From contig NZ_JAVTTP010000001.1 in assembly GCF_032248455.1 (NCBI RefSeq), positions 2,726,501 through 2,790,500 on the forward strand: a DNA stretch of 64,000 nucleotides, in the 5' to 3' direction. Shown here piece after piece: positions 34,312 through 44,147 of the stretch (positions within the stretch are counted from its first letter, which is position 1; each line of letters starts with the position of its first letter). Below the pieces are notes generated by a model. The model saw only the letters and a program-made list of their open reading frames with translations, did no database searches and had not been told where the DNA came from. Source of the DNA: Pricia mediterranea. GTDB lineage: Bacteria > Bacteroidota > Bacteroidia > Flavobacteriales > Flavobacteriaceae. The position numbers were made by a program, and so were the translations under genes.

Positions 34312-34917
34312 ATGTACGAGAAAGAGATATATCGTTTAACAAGTATTGCCATGACCGTTGTTATGGCAATACTTTTTTTATCCTGTGACGACACATACAA
34401 AAGATCTGGGGAAGAAAAAGTGCCAATGATCTATCCTGTGGGTATCGCCGAAGACTTTACTTTTACCTATACCGAGGCGAAAACGGGTCTGGAAAGCGAG
34501 GATTCGACCTCCACCAAAGTCGTAGCCGTATTAACGAGTCCCCTACGGAAAGATTACACGAACCTGAATTTTGGGTACCAGACGTTTCCAGACGGACTCG
34601 TGGTCGATTTTTTCGATGATGAGGGCCGCAAGAATATTATAAAGGCCGATTTTGGCATTATTTATTCCGCTACGAATGTAATAGATTTGCAAGGCAATGT
34701 GGTCATAGAAACCCATGATGGTAAAATTATGGAAACGGACCAAGTGTATTGGGACCAAGATCACGATTGGGTCTTTACCCAAGAAGCGTTTAAATATACG
34801 AATCCGGAAGACGGTTCGGTGATGTTCGGAACCGGGATGGATTTTAAACAAGAGCCTTATTTCTTCAGCGCCCATAAAACCAACGGCCTAATGAGTATCA
34901 AAGAAGAATCACAATGA
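34312..34917 (+). CDS. lptC: LPS export system protein LptC
   Basis: This 201-residue lipoprotein-type LptC has a signal with lipobox cysteine at residue 25 (LFLSCDD). The beta-jellyroll region contains DFTFTYTEAKTGL, FPDGLVVDFFDDEGR and GNVVIETHDGKIMETDQVYWD, typical of LptC/LptA. It would pass LPS from LptBFG to LptA. A terminator-like hairpin lies inside its signal-peptide codons. Its stop overlaps the next gene by four bases. Confidence 0.88.
   Translation: MYEKEIYRLTSIAMTVVMAILFLSCDDTYKRSGEEKVPMIYPVGIAEDFTFTYTEAKTGLESEDSTSTKVVAVLTSPLRKDYTNLNFGYQTFPDGLVVDFFDDEGRKNIIKADFGIIYSATNVIDLQGNVVIETHDGKIMETDQVYWDQDHDWVFTQEAFKYTNPEDGSVMFGTGMDFKQEPYFFSAHKTNGLMSIKEESQ
34342..34379 (+). terminator. 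Terminator-like hairpin inside lptC
   Basis: AGTATTGCCAT (34342-34352) pairs perfectly with ATGGCAATACT (34363-34373) across a 10-base loop, and the T at 34373 begins a run of seven T. This is a textbook intrinsic terminator on the sense strand, 30 bases into the lptC coding sequence. Confidence 0.7.
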
Positions 34918-35117
34918 TCAGAATATTAAGATATACCGAATATCTGTACCTCGCTGTCTTTTTTTTCTCCCTATATCGTATTTACACCGATTGGAATCTC
35001 GACCGGCAGAATGCCTATTTGTTCGTGTTTTTTGCGCTAGTATCAATCGGGATGTTCTTTTTTCGAAGAAACTACCGAAAGAAGTTCGAACAGCGCAAAC
35101 GCGATAACGAACGCTGA
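34914..35117 (+). CDS. Small membrane protein
   Basis: A 67-residue protein with two predicted membrane helices (YLYLAVFFFSLYRIY and AYLFVFFALVSIGMFFF) and a basic C-terminus. The ATG overlaps the lptC stop (ATGA). It is consistently placed between lptC and the CNNM gene here, which supports a real gene, but no function is known. Confidence 0.75.
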   Translation: MIRILRYTEYLYLAVFFFSLYRIYTDWNLDRQNAYLFVFFALVSIGMFFFRRNYRKKFEQRKRDNER

Positions 35118-35133
35118 TTAACACCCGCTGGTT

Positions 35134-36423
35134 TTGGAAGCGACCCTACTGATTATTGTTCTAGCCCTACTTTTTTCGGCCTTTTTTTCCGGCATGGAGA
35201 TCGCCTTTATTTCTGCGAATAAAATCCATATAGAAATAGAAAAAAAGCAAGAGGGTTTTCTGGCCAAGGTGCTAGCCCGATTGACCAAAAAACCATCCAA
35301 GTTCATTGCCACCATGCTCATCGGCAATAATATCGCCCTAGTCATCTACGGATTGTTTATGGGTGATCTGCTGATGCAGTGGTTTCAGGGCATGTTACCG
35401 GCCTCGAACCGTTTAACGGCCCTTGTCCTGACCGATTTCAGTCTCCTGACCCAAACGATTATTTCGACCCTTATTATACTGCTCACTGCAGAATTTTTGC
35501 CCAAAGTGCTTTTTCAGATTTATTCGAACCGACTCTTGAAATTCTTGGCGATTCCCGCCTATTTGTTTTATCTGATTTTTTCGGGCATCTCCGATTTTGT
35601 GATATGGGTATCCGATTTTATCCTGAAATTCTTTTTTAAGACCGACGGCGACGAGGTGCAGCTATCCTTTAGTAAAATTGAGCTTGGCGATTACATCACA
35701 GAGCAGATGGAGACCGTGGAAGAGGAAGACGAGGTAGATTCCGAAATACAGATTTTTAAAAAGGCTTTGGAGTTTTCTGCAGTCAAGGCAAGAGAGGTGA
35801 TGGTGCCCAGAACGGAAATCAGTGCGGTCGAAATCCATGAGACACCCAAAAACTTGGCGAAACTGTTCTCCGAGACCGGTTTGTCGAAAATTTTGGTGTA
35901 TCAGAATACCATCGACAACGTTATCGGATACGTGCACTCGTACGAGCTCTTTAAGAAACCGAGCAGCATTAAAAGTATTCTTTTACCAGTGGAGTTGGTA
36001 CCGGAAACCATGTTAATTCAAGAGATTCTCAACGTATTGACAAAAAAAAGTAAGAGTATCGCCGTGGTGTTGGATGAGTATGGTGGCACTTCCGGTCTGA
36101 TGACAGTAGAGGATATTGTTGAGGAATTATTCGGGGAAATTGAGGACGAGCACGACACTACCGACCTTATTGAAGAGAAGGTAGATGAAAATACCTATCG
36201 GCTTTCTGCTAGGTTGGAGGTCGATTATCTGAACGAGACCTACAAATTCGAACTGCCGGAAAGCGATGAGTATGAGACCCTGAGCGGACTCATCGTAAAC
36301 GAAGGGGGTGAGATTCCCGAGCGTGATTCCGAAATACGTATCGGTAACGTTCTGTTCACCATACTCGAAGTTTCCGGTACGAAAATTGATTTGGTATCCT
36401 TGCGAATTCTGGGGAAGGAGTAG
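35134..36423 (+). CDS. CNNM-domain/CBS-pair transporter-like protein (HlyC/CorC family)
   Basis: This 429-residue protein has a CNNM (DUF21) membrane domain (about 1-190; SAFFSGMEIAFISANKI and GNNIALVIYG), a CBS pair (about 210-340; MVPRTEISAVE and VVLDEYGGTSGLMTVEDIVEELFGEIEDEHD) and a C-terminal CorC_HlyC domain. Such proteins are linked to Mg2+ efflux. The first codon is a TTG at 35134; the first ATG lies within the first helix, so TTG is preferred. GldE is a relative, but gld neighbours are absent here. Confidence 0.88.
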   Translation: MEATLLIIVLALLFSAFFSGMEIAFISANKIHIEIEKKQEGFLAKVLARLTKKPSKFIATMLIGNNIALVIYGLFMGDLLMQWFQGMLPASNRLTALVLTDFSLLTQTIISTLIILLTAEFLPKVLFQIYSNRLLKFLAIPAYLFYLIFSGISDFVIWVSDFILKFFFKTDGDEVQLSFSKIELGDYITEQMETVEEEDEVDSEIQIFKKALEFSAVKAREVMVPRTEISAVEIHETPKNLAKLFSETGLSKILVYQNTIDNVIGYVHSYELFKKPSSIKSILLPVELVPETMLIQEILNVLTKKSKSIAVVLDEYGGTSGLMTVEDIVEELFGEIEDEHDTTDLIEEKVDENTYRLSARLEVDYLNETYKFELPESDEYETLSGLIVNEGGEIPERDSEIRIGNVLFTILEVSGTKIDLVSLRILGKE

Positions 36424-36526
36424 AATGCCATCAACTTGCGGCTTACGCCAAGTTTAAACCGTAGTGCAGTTTCTGCCTTGACAGATGATTTTTAGGTTTG
36501 TGTCGAAATGCGTTAAGTACAAAGCC

Positions 36527-36557
36527 TTTACTAATTCAAAAGAAAAGCCTAATTTTG
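36527..36557 (+). promoter_or_regulatory. Promoter of the PpiD-like gene
   Basis: TTTA (36527-36530), 19 bases and TAATTTTG (36550-36557) match the Bacteroidetes promoter. The coding sequence starts 27 bases later. Confidence 0.65.
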
Positions 36558-36583
36558 CAAACTGATTTAAAAAAAGTCAATCA

Positions 36584-38704
36584 ATGGCCATTTTAGAGAG
36601 TATACGAAAACAGACGACCATCTTGATTCTTATTATCGGACTGGCGCTGTTCGCCTTTGTGATTTCCGGTGTCTTTACCAGCGGTGATCTCGGTGGGGGC
36701 AAAGTGGGGTCTAGCATCGCAGAAATAAACGGGGAAGAGATTTCCATCGATGGGTTCCGAGAGAAGGTTGATATTGCCTCGCGGAATTCCGGTCCGAATG
36801 CATCTACCATGCAAACGGTTAATCAGGTATGGGACCAAGAGGTGCGCAACACGATCATGGAACAGCAACTCGAACATTTAGGATTGAATATCGAGCAGGA
36901 CCAGATTATGAACTATATCGGTACGATTCCCGGCTACTCACAAAATCCTCAATTTCAGAACGAGAACGGCGTTTTCGATCCGAACAAATTTCGTGCGTTT
37001 ATCGCCGATATCAAGGTGAACCAACCCGCACAGTATCAATTTTGGTTGCAGAACGAAGCCTCGATCATTCAAAGTGCCAAGCAACAGGCTTACTTTAACC
37101 TCGTCAAGGCAGGCGTCGGAGCTACCCTAAAAGAGGGCGAGCTCGACTATCGTTTGGCCAACGACAAAATAAATATCAGGTACGTACGTGTTCCCTACAC
37201 TTCGATTCCCGATAGCTCGATCAACGTTTCCAAAAGTGAGATCCGCAGCTATATCGAGACGCATAAAGATGATTTCAAACAAGATGCCGCGCGTGATATA
37301 CAATTTGTCTATTTTGAAGAAAAGCCATCCCCGGAGGATGAAAATGCGGTAAAGACCGCCCTTGCCGAGGTAATGGACGACAGGGTCGAATACAATGAAG
37401 CCACCGATACCAACGATACCTTGGCCGGCTTTCGAAACACTAACGATATGGCCGCCTTCCTCGACCGGAATTCCGACATCAAGCTCGACACCATCTACAA
37501 GGAGAAAAACCAACTGCCGACCAAATTTGCCGATACCTTGATGGATCTAAAGGTAGGCGAGATATTCGGTCCCTATCGGGATGGAGATTACTACAAAATC
37601 TCCAAGATGATGGATAGAAAGTCCAATGGATCCGTCAAGGCCAGCCATATTTTGATTGGATATGAGGGCGCGGAAAGGGCAAATCCCGACGTGACAAGAA
37701 CCAAGGAAGAAGCGGAAGCCGAAGCTAAACGACTATTGAGGGAAGCGCGTGATAAAGACACCCAGTTCGTGGAACTGGCAAGAGACAATTCCGACGGACC
37801 CTCCGCACCTAACGGAGGTGATTTGGGCTATTTTCAAGAAGGAAGAATGGTACCGGAGTTCAGTGATTTTGCCTTTCAAAACCCGGTGGGGACTATCGGA
37901 ATGGTGGAGACCGATTTCGGCTTTCATATTATCAAGGTCGACGATAAGCGTGATATCGTGCAAATAGCCAATTTGGCACGGGAAATCGAACCCTCCGAGG
38001 GTACTATCAATAAGCTTTTTACCGATGCCACCCAGTTCGAGATGGAATCAATATCCTCAGATGAGGCCTTTTCCGATTTGGCCAAGGATAAAGAGTACAC
38101 GGTGCGTCCCGTAAATAAAATCAACCCTACCGATGAAAACCTGCCCGGACTATCGTCACAGCGTAGTATCGTAAAATGGGCGTTTGAAGAGGATACGGAC
38201 GTTGGAGACATCAAACGTTTCGATCTGACCAGAGGCTACGCCGTGGTACAGTTGACCAAGAAATATGAAGAGGGATTGATGTCCGTTGAGGATGCCTCGG
38301 CAACGGTCTTGCCTAAACTTAGAAAGGAAAGGAAGGCGGATCAGATCATTTCCGAGAACGAAGGGAAATCGATAGAAGAAATCGCAAAGGATAATAACCT
38401 TAGCACCTCCACGGCTTCGGCGTTGACCGTGAAATCACCCACAATCCCCGGGGCCGGATCTGAGCCGGCGGTGGTCGGGGCAGCCTTTGCTATGAAGAAA
38501 GACGATACTTCCGAGCTGATAGAAGGGAATACCGGCGTCTTCAAGTTTACCGTGACCGGTAAGGTTCCGGCTCCAACACTGGATAATTATAGCACCTACG
38601 CCAATTCGGTCAAAAATTCTAGAGAGGCGCAAGTAAGTACAGAAGTGTACAATGCCTTGAAGCAGGCTTCAGAAATCGAGGATAACCGCGCTGTATTTTA
38701 TTAA
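36584..38704 (+). CDS. PpiD-like peptidylprolyl isomerase (SurA_N plus parvulin)
   Basis: This 706-residue protein has one N-terminal membrane helix (TTILILIIGLALFAFVISG), a SurA_N-like chaperone region (about 40-220) and a parvulin rotamase domain (VKASHILIGYEGAE through GTIGMVETDFGFHIIKVDDK, about 345-450), then a second divergent segment. It should assist outer-membrane protein folding from the periplasmic face of the inner membrane. It has its own promoter downstream of the CNNM gene. Confidence 0.9.
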   Translation: MAILESIRKQTTILILIIGLALFAFVISGVFTSGDLGGGKVGSSIAEINGEEISIDGFREKVDIASRNSGPNASTMQTVNQVWDQEVRNTIMEQQLEHLGLNIEQDQIMNYIGTIPGYSQNPQFQNENGVFDPNKFRAFIADIKVNQPAQYQFWLQNEASIIQSAKQQAYFNLVKAGVGATLKEGELDYRLANDKINIRYVRVPYTSIPDSSINVSKSEIRSYIETHKDDFKQDAARDIQFVYFEEKPSPEDENAVKTALAEVMDDRVEYNEATDTNDTLAGFRNTNDMAAFLDRNSDIKLDTIYKEKNQLPTKFADTLMDLKVGEIFGPYRDGDYYKISKMMDRKSNGSVKASHILIGYEGAERANPDVTRTKEEAEAEAKRLLREARDKDTQFVELARDNSDGPSAPNGGDLGYFQEGRMVPEFSDFAFQNPVGTIGMVETDFGFHIIKVDDKRDIVQIANLAREIEPSEGTINKLFTDATQFEMESISSDEAFSDLAKDKEYTVRPVNKINPTDENLPGLSSQRSIVKWAFEEDTDVGDIKRFDLTRGYAVVQLTKKYEEGLMSVEDASATVLPKLRKERKADQIISENEGKSIEEIAKDNNLSTSTASALTVKSPTIPGAGSEPAVVGAAFAMKKDDTSELIEGNTGVFKFTVTGKVPAPTLDNYSTYANSVKNSREAQVSTEVYNALKQASEIEDNRAVFY

Positions 38705-38931
38705 TGGGGTGTCGAATAGTTTTTTGAAAAAACGGAAATCGTTCACCGGTTAACTGGTTGTTGGCTCCGTTGCACTTAAAACCGTTAGGGGGTATGCTAG
38801 GCAGTAAGCATTCCTAGGAATCTGCGGGCAGACCGGCTCGAATTCGTTCTACACTGCAGCTCGGCGTTATTTCTTTTGGTAGTCGAACTCCAGTCCCGTT
38901 CCTCTGAATCTGGTCCGAAACGACTCCCTCA

Positions 38932-39975
38932 TCACGATCGCTTGTTCGCCAATACCATTTCCGAATACGGCACTGCGGTATCATACCCCATTTGTTTAAA
39001 ATACGAAGGGGTATCGGCACCTCCGGTCACCAGGATAAAATCCCCCCCCCATGCCCCCAGGCTTTTTATAGCACCGTTAAAATCAGGAAATAGCGATTGC
39101 TTGACCGTTGGTATCTGGAGGCTTCGCGAAAGAATTTTTTCATGTTCCCCGATTAGGGATTCAAAATCCGAAAGGCGGGTACATCGAACTGTTTTCTTGG
39201 TGATTTCCGATACGCGGTCTATCAGCTCGGTCTTATCAAATTGCCGCTTCCGGTAGGTAGCGATTCCTTCCCTGCTGTTCTGTTTTTTATTTAGATGGAT
39301 GAAGTACAGCCGATCGTTAAATATGGGATGGAAATTTACGACCTCCACTTTGGGCTCTCCTTTATGAACCTTATACAGAATAGGATGGTCGTTCCGGGCG
39401 CAGGCAATGTCGTATCCACTTCCGGAAAAGGCGTTCCACAACAGGCGATAGGCATCGACTTCGGCCCATTGGGCCACATTGTTGATTAAAGTAGAGGACG
39501 AGCCCAATCCCCAATCCCGCGGAAAGGTCATTTGGGTCGCTACGGCATATCCCTTCAAACCGCGAAGAAATCGAGGATTTAGTTTCTTTGCCTCCCTTAT
39601 AATTTTAGCCAATGTTTGATAGATTGTCTGTATCTCGGGCGATTTTTCATGGGCATTACCGCCTGTTTCCGAATCGGGGTCGGATTCGACTTGATGCATA
39701 GCACCGTCGGCCGAGAAGAAACTTGGGGCTTCGGGGGCGTGGTCGAAGTGCGATAGGTCAAAGCTGGCCTGGAACCAGATGTTTCCATTTTCATCCCGGC
39801 TTTTCCATTGTAGTTCGCGTTCCGGGATTTCTGTTACTGTCAGCGATTGTCCGTATTGGGTCGGGACTGCTAGGGCCAAAGCACCGTCAAGTACGGCGTA
39901 TTCGCCCGTAAGCAGTAATTTTCCGTTGCTGTAGAAAGATGTTCTCAATCGTTGTCCAGAATAAGCTGAAGGCAT
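38932..39975 (-). CDS. GYDIA family GHMP kinase
   Basis: This 347-residue GHMP kinase has KLLLTGEYAVLDGALALAVP at the start, the ATP loop DWGLGSSSTLINNVAQW and the defining SGSGYDIACA motif. Family members accompany mevalonate genes in Bacteroidetes and may act as mevalonate or phosphomevalonate kinase; the exact reaction is inferred from the neighbouring HMG-CoA reductase. The decayed TA sequence upstream overlaps its first codons (39945-39975) on the same strand in another frame. Confidence 0.87.
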   Translation of the reverse strand: MPSAYSGQRLRTSFYSNGKLLLTGEYAVLDGALALAVPTQYGQSLTVTEIPERELQWKSRDENGNIWFQASFDLSHFDHAPEAPSFFSADGAMHQVESDPDSETGGNAHEKSPEIQTIYQTLAKIIREAKKLNPRFLRGLKGYAVATQMTFPRDWGLGSSSTLINNVAQWAEVDAYRLLWNAFSGSGYDIACARNDHPILYKVHKGEPKVEVVNFHPIFNDRLYFIHLNKKQNSREGIATYRKRQFDKTELIDRVSEITKKTVRCTRLSDFESLIGEHEKILSRSLQIPTVKQSLFPDFNGAIKSLGAWGGDFILVTGGADTPSYFKQMGYDTAVPYSEMVLANKRS

Positions 39976-40237
39976 CCTGAGTTGTAATTTTCGATAAAAT
40001 CTAAGATTCGATTTTTCCTCTGCAGTAAAAATTCAGCCAAATCGTTGATCGTCATATTACCCGTCCTATGCCAAATGACTTTCGGGGGAAACCCATAAAT
40101 CGTACTCCAGATCAAAAAAATCACTATCGAATGTGACAATAGTATATCCTTTTGATTTTGCAAAATCCCATATTTTTTTGTCAGAAAAGTCAGTAAGTCC
40201 TAGTTCTTTGGTCTGTGAGGCCTGGGAATACAGGGGA
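39945..40237 (-). pseudogene. DUF5615 (PIN-like) toxin remnant
   Basis: The minus strand encodes LGLTDFSDKKIWDFAKSKG followed by YTIVTFDSDFFDLEYDL, the DUF5615 core. The reading then shifts by one base to YGFPPKVIWHRTGN, TINDLAEFLLQRKNR and ILDFIENYNSGCLQLI, its C-terminus. The toxin N-terminus is missing. One deletion and one frameshift make it non-functional. Confidence 0.75.
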
Positions 40238-40367
40238 GTTCATTCTTTTCCATCCCATTGGTCAGCCAATTCATGACGTCGTATACCGATATCCGGGTAC
40301 CCTTCAGGATGCGCCTTCCAAATCTCTTCGAAGGATCTATTTCGATATATCTCTCTATATTTTGCAT
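40200..40367 (-). pseudogene. DUF433 antitoxin remnant
   Basis: From the ATG at 40367 the protein reads MQNIERYIEIDPSKRFGRRI, then LKGTRISVYDVMNWLTNGM, a typical DUF433 N-terminus. It then runs out of family sequence and stops at 40200, inside the DUF5615 remnant. A deletion probably joined the two halves of the TA pair. Confidence 0.78.
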
Positions 40368-40436
40368 ACCATAATCATCCGATTAGAGTAAAGATACAAA
40401 AATGACCCGATCAAATCACGGCATGTCTGGCTGGTC

Positions 40437-41756
40437 CTATCCTTTTCTAAGTTTCTCAAAGGCCCCGACCACCGCACTGTGAGTGGCGACATTTTTCTTG
40501 AAATGTTCGATTAGGGTGTTTTTCTCTGCTCGAGTGGCTCCCAGTTGATTGAGAATGTTCAATAAATGCATTTTCATATGGCCTTCTTGAATGCCCGTGG
40601 TTACCAGGGAGCGTACTGCCGCGAAATTCTGTGCGAGGCCCGCTACGGCTATGATCTGCATCAATTTTTCGGCGGAGGGGTTTCCCAGGATGTCAAGCGA
40701 AAGTTTCGCGAGCGGGTGCAAGCTGGTCAATCCGCCGATCGTGCCGATGGCCAGGGGCAACTCGATCCAGAACTTGAAGTTACCGTCCTCGATTTTCGCA
40801 TGGGTAAGGCTGGTATATTTCCCATCTTTGGCGGCGTAGGCATGTACGCCGGCTTCTACCGCCCTAAAATCGTTGCCCGTGGCGAGCACGACGGCATCGA
40901 CACCGTTCATAATGCCTTTATTATGGGTAACGGCGCGGTGGGGCGAAGCATTGGCAATTTTCACGGCCTGGACCATCTTATGGGCGAAGACCTCGGAAGA
41001 AATGGCGTCACCCCCGTTCAGTTGCTCGATGGGGCAATTGACTTCGGCCCGCACCAAGCAGTTGGGCACGTAATTTGAAAGGATGGACATGACCACCTCT
41101 AAGTTTTTTTCTTCGGAAGAAAAATCCGAAAATTTCTTGGCACCTTCTGTAAGGGTGGTTGCAAACTGTTCTAAACAGGAGTTGATGAAGTTGGCGCCCA
41201 TGGCATCTACGGTCTCAAAAGTGCAATGCAGCTGATAGTAGTTGGCCAGGGCGTCGGTCTTTTTCCGTAGTTCGATACCGGTAATACCTCCGCCACGTCG
41301 CTGCATGTTTTTAGTAAGGGGCTCAGCATCCGAGTGTAGTTTTGGCTTTATTTCCTTAAAGAAAGATTCTAATTTCTTGGGATTGCCCCGATAGATAAAG
41401 TGTACCTGTCCGATTTTTTCTGTACTCGATACCGAGGACTTGAATCCGCCGCGGTTCAACCAAAATTTGGCGGCTTTGCTGGCGGCCGCCACTACGGAAC
41501 TTTCCTCGATGGCCATGGGAATGGCGTACAAACGTCCGTTGATAAGAAAATTAGGGGCAATCCCGTAAGGCAGGTAATAATTGGTGAGCGTGTTTTCGAT
41601 AAACTCGTCGTGCAGGCGTTGTACGGAGCGGTCGGGGTTCCAGTACCGCTTCAGGACCTTCTTGACGGCTTCTGGGTCGTCGGTGTAATTGGTGGTGATC
41701 CAATCCAGTTTTTCCTCCTTGGTCAGTTTCGAGAATCCCTCGATGGGTTTGGTCAT
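40437..41756 (-). CDS. mvaA: Hydroxymethylglutaryl-CoA reductase, class II (degradative type)
   Basis: This 439-residue enzyme interconverts HMG-CoA and mevalonate. The catalytic glutamate lies in PMAIEESSVVAAAS, the lysine in VTHNKGIMNGVDAVV, the aspartate in VLATGNDFRAVEAG, and the histidine in EGHMKMHLLNIL. I start at the ATG at 41756 (MTKPIEGFSKL). It sits with the GYDIA kinase, supporting isoprenoid synthesis by the mevalonate route. Confidence 0.92.
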   Translation of the reverse strand: MTKPIEGFSKLTKEEKLDWITTNYTDDPEAVKKVLKRYWNPDRSVQRLHDEFIENTLTNYYLPYGIAPNFLINGRLYAIPMAIEESSVVAAASKAAKFWLNRGGFKSSVSSTEKIGQVHFIYRGNPKKLESFFKEIKPKLHSDAEPLTKNMQRRGGGITGIELRKKTDALANYYQLHCTFETVDAMGANFINSCLEQFATTLTEGAKKFSDFSSEEKNLEVVMSILSNYVPNCLVRAEVNCPIEQLNGGDAISSEVFAHKMVQAVKIANASPHRAVTHNKGIMNGVDAVVLATGNDFRAVEAGVHAYAAKDGKYTSLTHAKIEDGNFKFWIELPLAIGTIGGLTSLHPLAKLSLDILGNPSAEKLMQIIAVAGLAQNFAAVRSLVTTGIQEGHMKMHLLNILNQLGATRAEKNTLIEHFKKNVATHSAVVGAFEKLRKG

Positions 41757-41963
41757 ATAGTAACATTTCAAGGGATAAAGATAATGATTATGGCCTTTCA
41801 ATGGGTGCGACCATCTAAAGGCGAGGCTCTATTCCGGAAATCCCCGACGCACAGGTGTGCATTGCGTAGCGGGTGTAGGGCGGGAACAATGTGAAATTTT
41901 TCGGGATGTAAGCTATCATATTGTCAAATTTATCACTAAACTTGAATCTATTTTTACCATCCT

Positions 41964-44129
41964 ATGAAAAAATCAACACTGCTCTTGTTTCTGTTCATCG
42001 GAATGCTCTCCGCCATCCATGCCCAGAACCAACCGATTACCGTTGAAGAAATTTACAGTGGCGAATTCCGTACCGAAGGTTTGGACGCCCTACGATCGCT
42101 AAAGAACGGAAAGCAGTATACCGTTTTGAATTTCGATCGTTCAGCCGGTACCAGCAGCATCGATAAATACGATTACGCTACCTTAGAAAAGGTGGGCAGT
42201 GTTGTCAGTTCCTCCGATCTGCCAGAGATCGATAATTTTTCATCTTATAAGTTTAGCGACGATGAATCGAAACTACTCTTGGCTACGGAGGTCGAATCCA
42301 TCTTCAGGCGCTCCACTTTGGGTATTTTCTACGTATATGATGTCGAAATGAAGGCGCTGACCCGAATATCCGAGGGCAAAATTCGTGAACCTGCCCTTTC
42401 CCCGGATGGACAACAAGTGGCCTACGTCGCCGAAAACAATCTGTATCTCTTCGACATCGCATCAGGCGAGACTATGCAGATTACCACCGACGGGGTAAAG
42501 AACAGGATTATTAATGGGGTGACCGACTGGGTGTATGAAGAGGAGTTCGCCTTTGTTCGGGCCTTCGCCTGGAACGCCGACGGAACCAAGATCGCTTTTC
42601 TGCGCTTCGACGAATCCGATGTGCCCGAGTTTTCGATGGATGTGTACGGCGAGAACCTGTATCCCTCCCAAGAAGTTTTCAAATATCCCAAAGCGGGCGA
42701 GAATAATTCCTTGGTAAGCTTGCATCTCTTTGACCTGGCCTCCGAAAATACTGTTAAGATAGATCTAGGAAATCCCTATTACATCCCTCGGATACAATGG
42801 ATGAACCACCCCGACCACCTGAGCGTACAGACCCTGAACCGGCATCAGAACGCCCTGAAACTGCATGCGGTAGACACTAAGGATAATTCGGTAAGGCTCT
42901 TGCACGAGGAGAAGGACGAAGCCTACGTGGATGTCACCGATGACCTGACCTTTTTGGCCGACGACAGCTTTATATGGACTAGCGAAAAGGACGGCTACAA
43001 CCACATTTACCTCTACGACCAAGAGGGCGAGCTGATGAACCGGATTACTAAAGGACCCTGGGAGGTGACCCGCTATTTCGGCTACGACCAGAAAGAGGAC
43101 AAGGTTTACTACCAATCCACTGAGAACGGTTCCATTAACCGCGGGGTGTACAGCGTCGAGAGCGATGGGCAACAAAAAAAGGCCCTGGCGGCCGAAGAGG
43201 GCACCAATTCGGCGGATTTCAGTGCCGATTTCACCTATTTTATCAATACCTATTCAAGTGCGACCACCCCGCCGGTCTACACCCTGCACAAAGCCTTGAA
43301 CGGCAAGCAGCTCAAGGAAATCAAGAACAATCAGGCCTTGCTCACGAAATTAAAGGATTATCAATTCAGTCCCAAGGAATTTTCTACGATAGCCATCAAC
43401 GGCAACGACTTGAACATGTACATGATCAAACCGATCGATTTTGACCCCTCCAAGGAATATCCCTTATTGATGTACCAGTATAGCGGTCCCGGTTCACAGA
43501 GCGTGGCCAACCAATGGTTTAACGCCCGCGATTATTGGCACGAGACCTTGGCGGCCAAGGGGTATGTCATCGCCTGTGTCGATGGAAGGGGCACCGGTTT
43601 TAAGGGGCGGGATTTTAAGAAGGTGACCTACCTCAACCTTGTGAAATATGAAACCGAAGACCAGATCGCGGCCGCCGAAAAGCTGAGCGAACTATCCTAT
43701 ATTGACGAAGAGCGTACCGGGATTTGGGGCTGGAGCTTCGGCGGGCACATGGCGACCAATTCCATTTTAAAGGGCAACGACGTCTTTGAAGTGGCCATTG
43801 CGGTCGCCCCGGTAACCTCGTGGCGTTTTTACGACACCATCTACACCGAGCGTTTTATGCGGACGCCCGAGGAGAATCCCGCGGGGTATGATGAAAATTC
43901 GCCCTTTAACTACCCCGAATTATTGAAAGGAAAGTATTTGCTGATACACGGTTCGGGTGACGACAACGTACACGTGCAGAATTCCATGCGGATGATAGAA
44001 GCCTTGGTACAAGCCAACAAACCCTTCGATTGGGCCATCTATCCCGATAAGAACCACGGGATTTATGGTGGCATGACACGGGTGCACCTATTCAATAAAA
44101 TGAGCCGCTTCATCACCGAAAATCTTTAA
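41964..44129 (+). CDS. Dipeptidyl-peptidase IV-like S9 family peptidase
   Basis: This 721-residue exported protease has a signal peptide (MKKSTLLLFLFIGMLSAIHAQ), a DPP-IV beta-propeller domain (about 90-450, with the EEE-type VYEEEFAFVRAF motif that binds the substrate N-terminus) and an alpha/beta-hydrolase domain. The nucleophile is Ser591 in GWSFGG; the aspartate is in GSGDDNVHVQ and the histidine in DKNHGIYGG. It should release N-terminal dipeptides. The POT transporter 18 bases downstream could import them. Confidence 0.93.
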   Translation: MKKSTLLLFLFIGMLSAIHAQNQPITVEEIYSGEFRTEGLDALRSLKNGKQYTVLNFDRSAGTSSIDKYDYATLEKVGSVVSSSDLPEIDNFSSYKFSDDESKLLLATEVESIFRRSTLGIFYVYDVEMKALTRISEGKIREPALSPDGQQVAYVAENNLYLFDIASGETMQITTDGVKNRIINGVTDWVYEEEFAFVRAFAWNADGTKIAFLRFDESDVPEFSMDVYGENLYPSQEVFKYPKAGENNSLVSLHLFDLASENTVKIDLGNPYYIPRIQWMNHPDHLSVQTLNRHQNALKLHAVDTKDNSVRLLHEEKDEAYVDVTDDLTFLADDSFIWTSEKDGYNHIYLYDQEGELMNRITKGPWEVTRYFGYDQKEDKVYYQSTENGSINRGVYSVESDGQQKKALAAEEGTNSADFSADFTYFINTYSSATTPPVYTLHKALNGKQLKEIKNNQALLTKLKDYQFSPKEFSTIAINGNDLNMYMIKPIDFDPSKEYPLLMYQYSGPGSQSVANQWFNARDYWHETLAAKGYVIACVDGRGTGFKGRDFKKVTYLNLVKYETEDQIAAAEKLSELSYIDEERTGIWGWSFGGHMATNSILKGNDVFEVAIAVAPVTSWRFYDTIYTERFMRTPEENPAGYDENSPFNYPELLKGKYLLIHGSGDDNVHVQNSMRMIEALVQANKPFDWAIYPDKNHGIYGGMTRVHLFNKMSRFITENL

Positions 44130-44147
44130 AAAATCCCCAAAAAAATT

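Noticed and set aside
35134-36423. Gliding motility protein GldE
   Set aside because: Same CNNM/CBS architecture, but the gldD and ssb-type neighbours typical of gldE are absent; lptC and PpiD context fits a general CorC-like protein.
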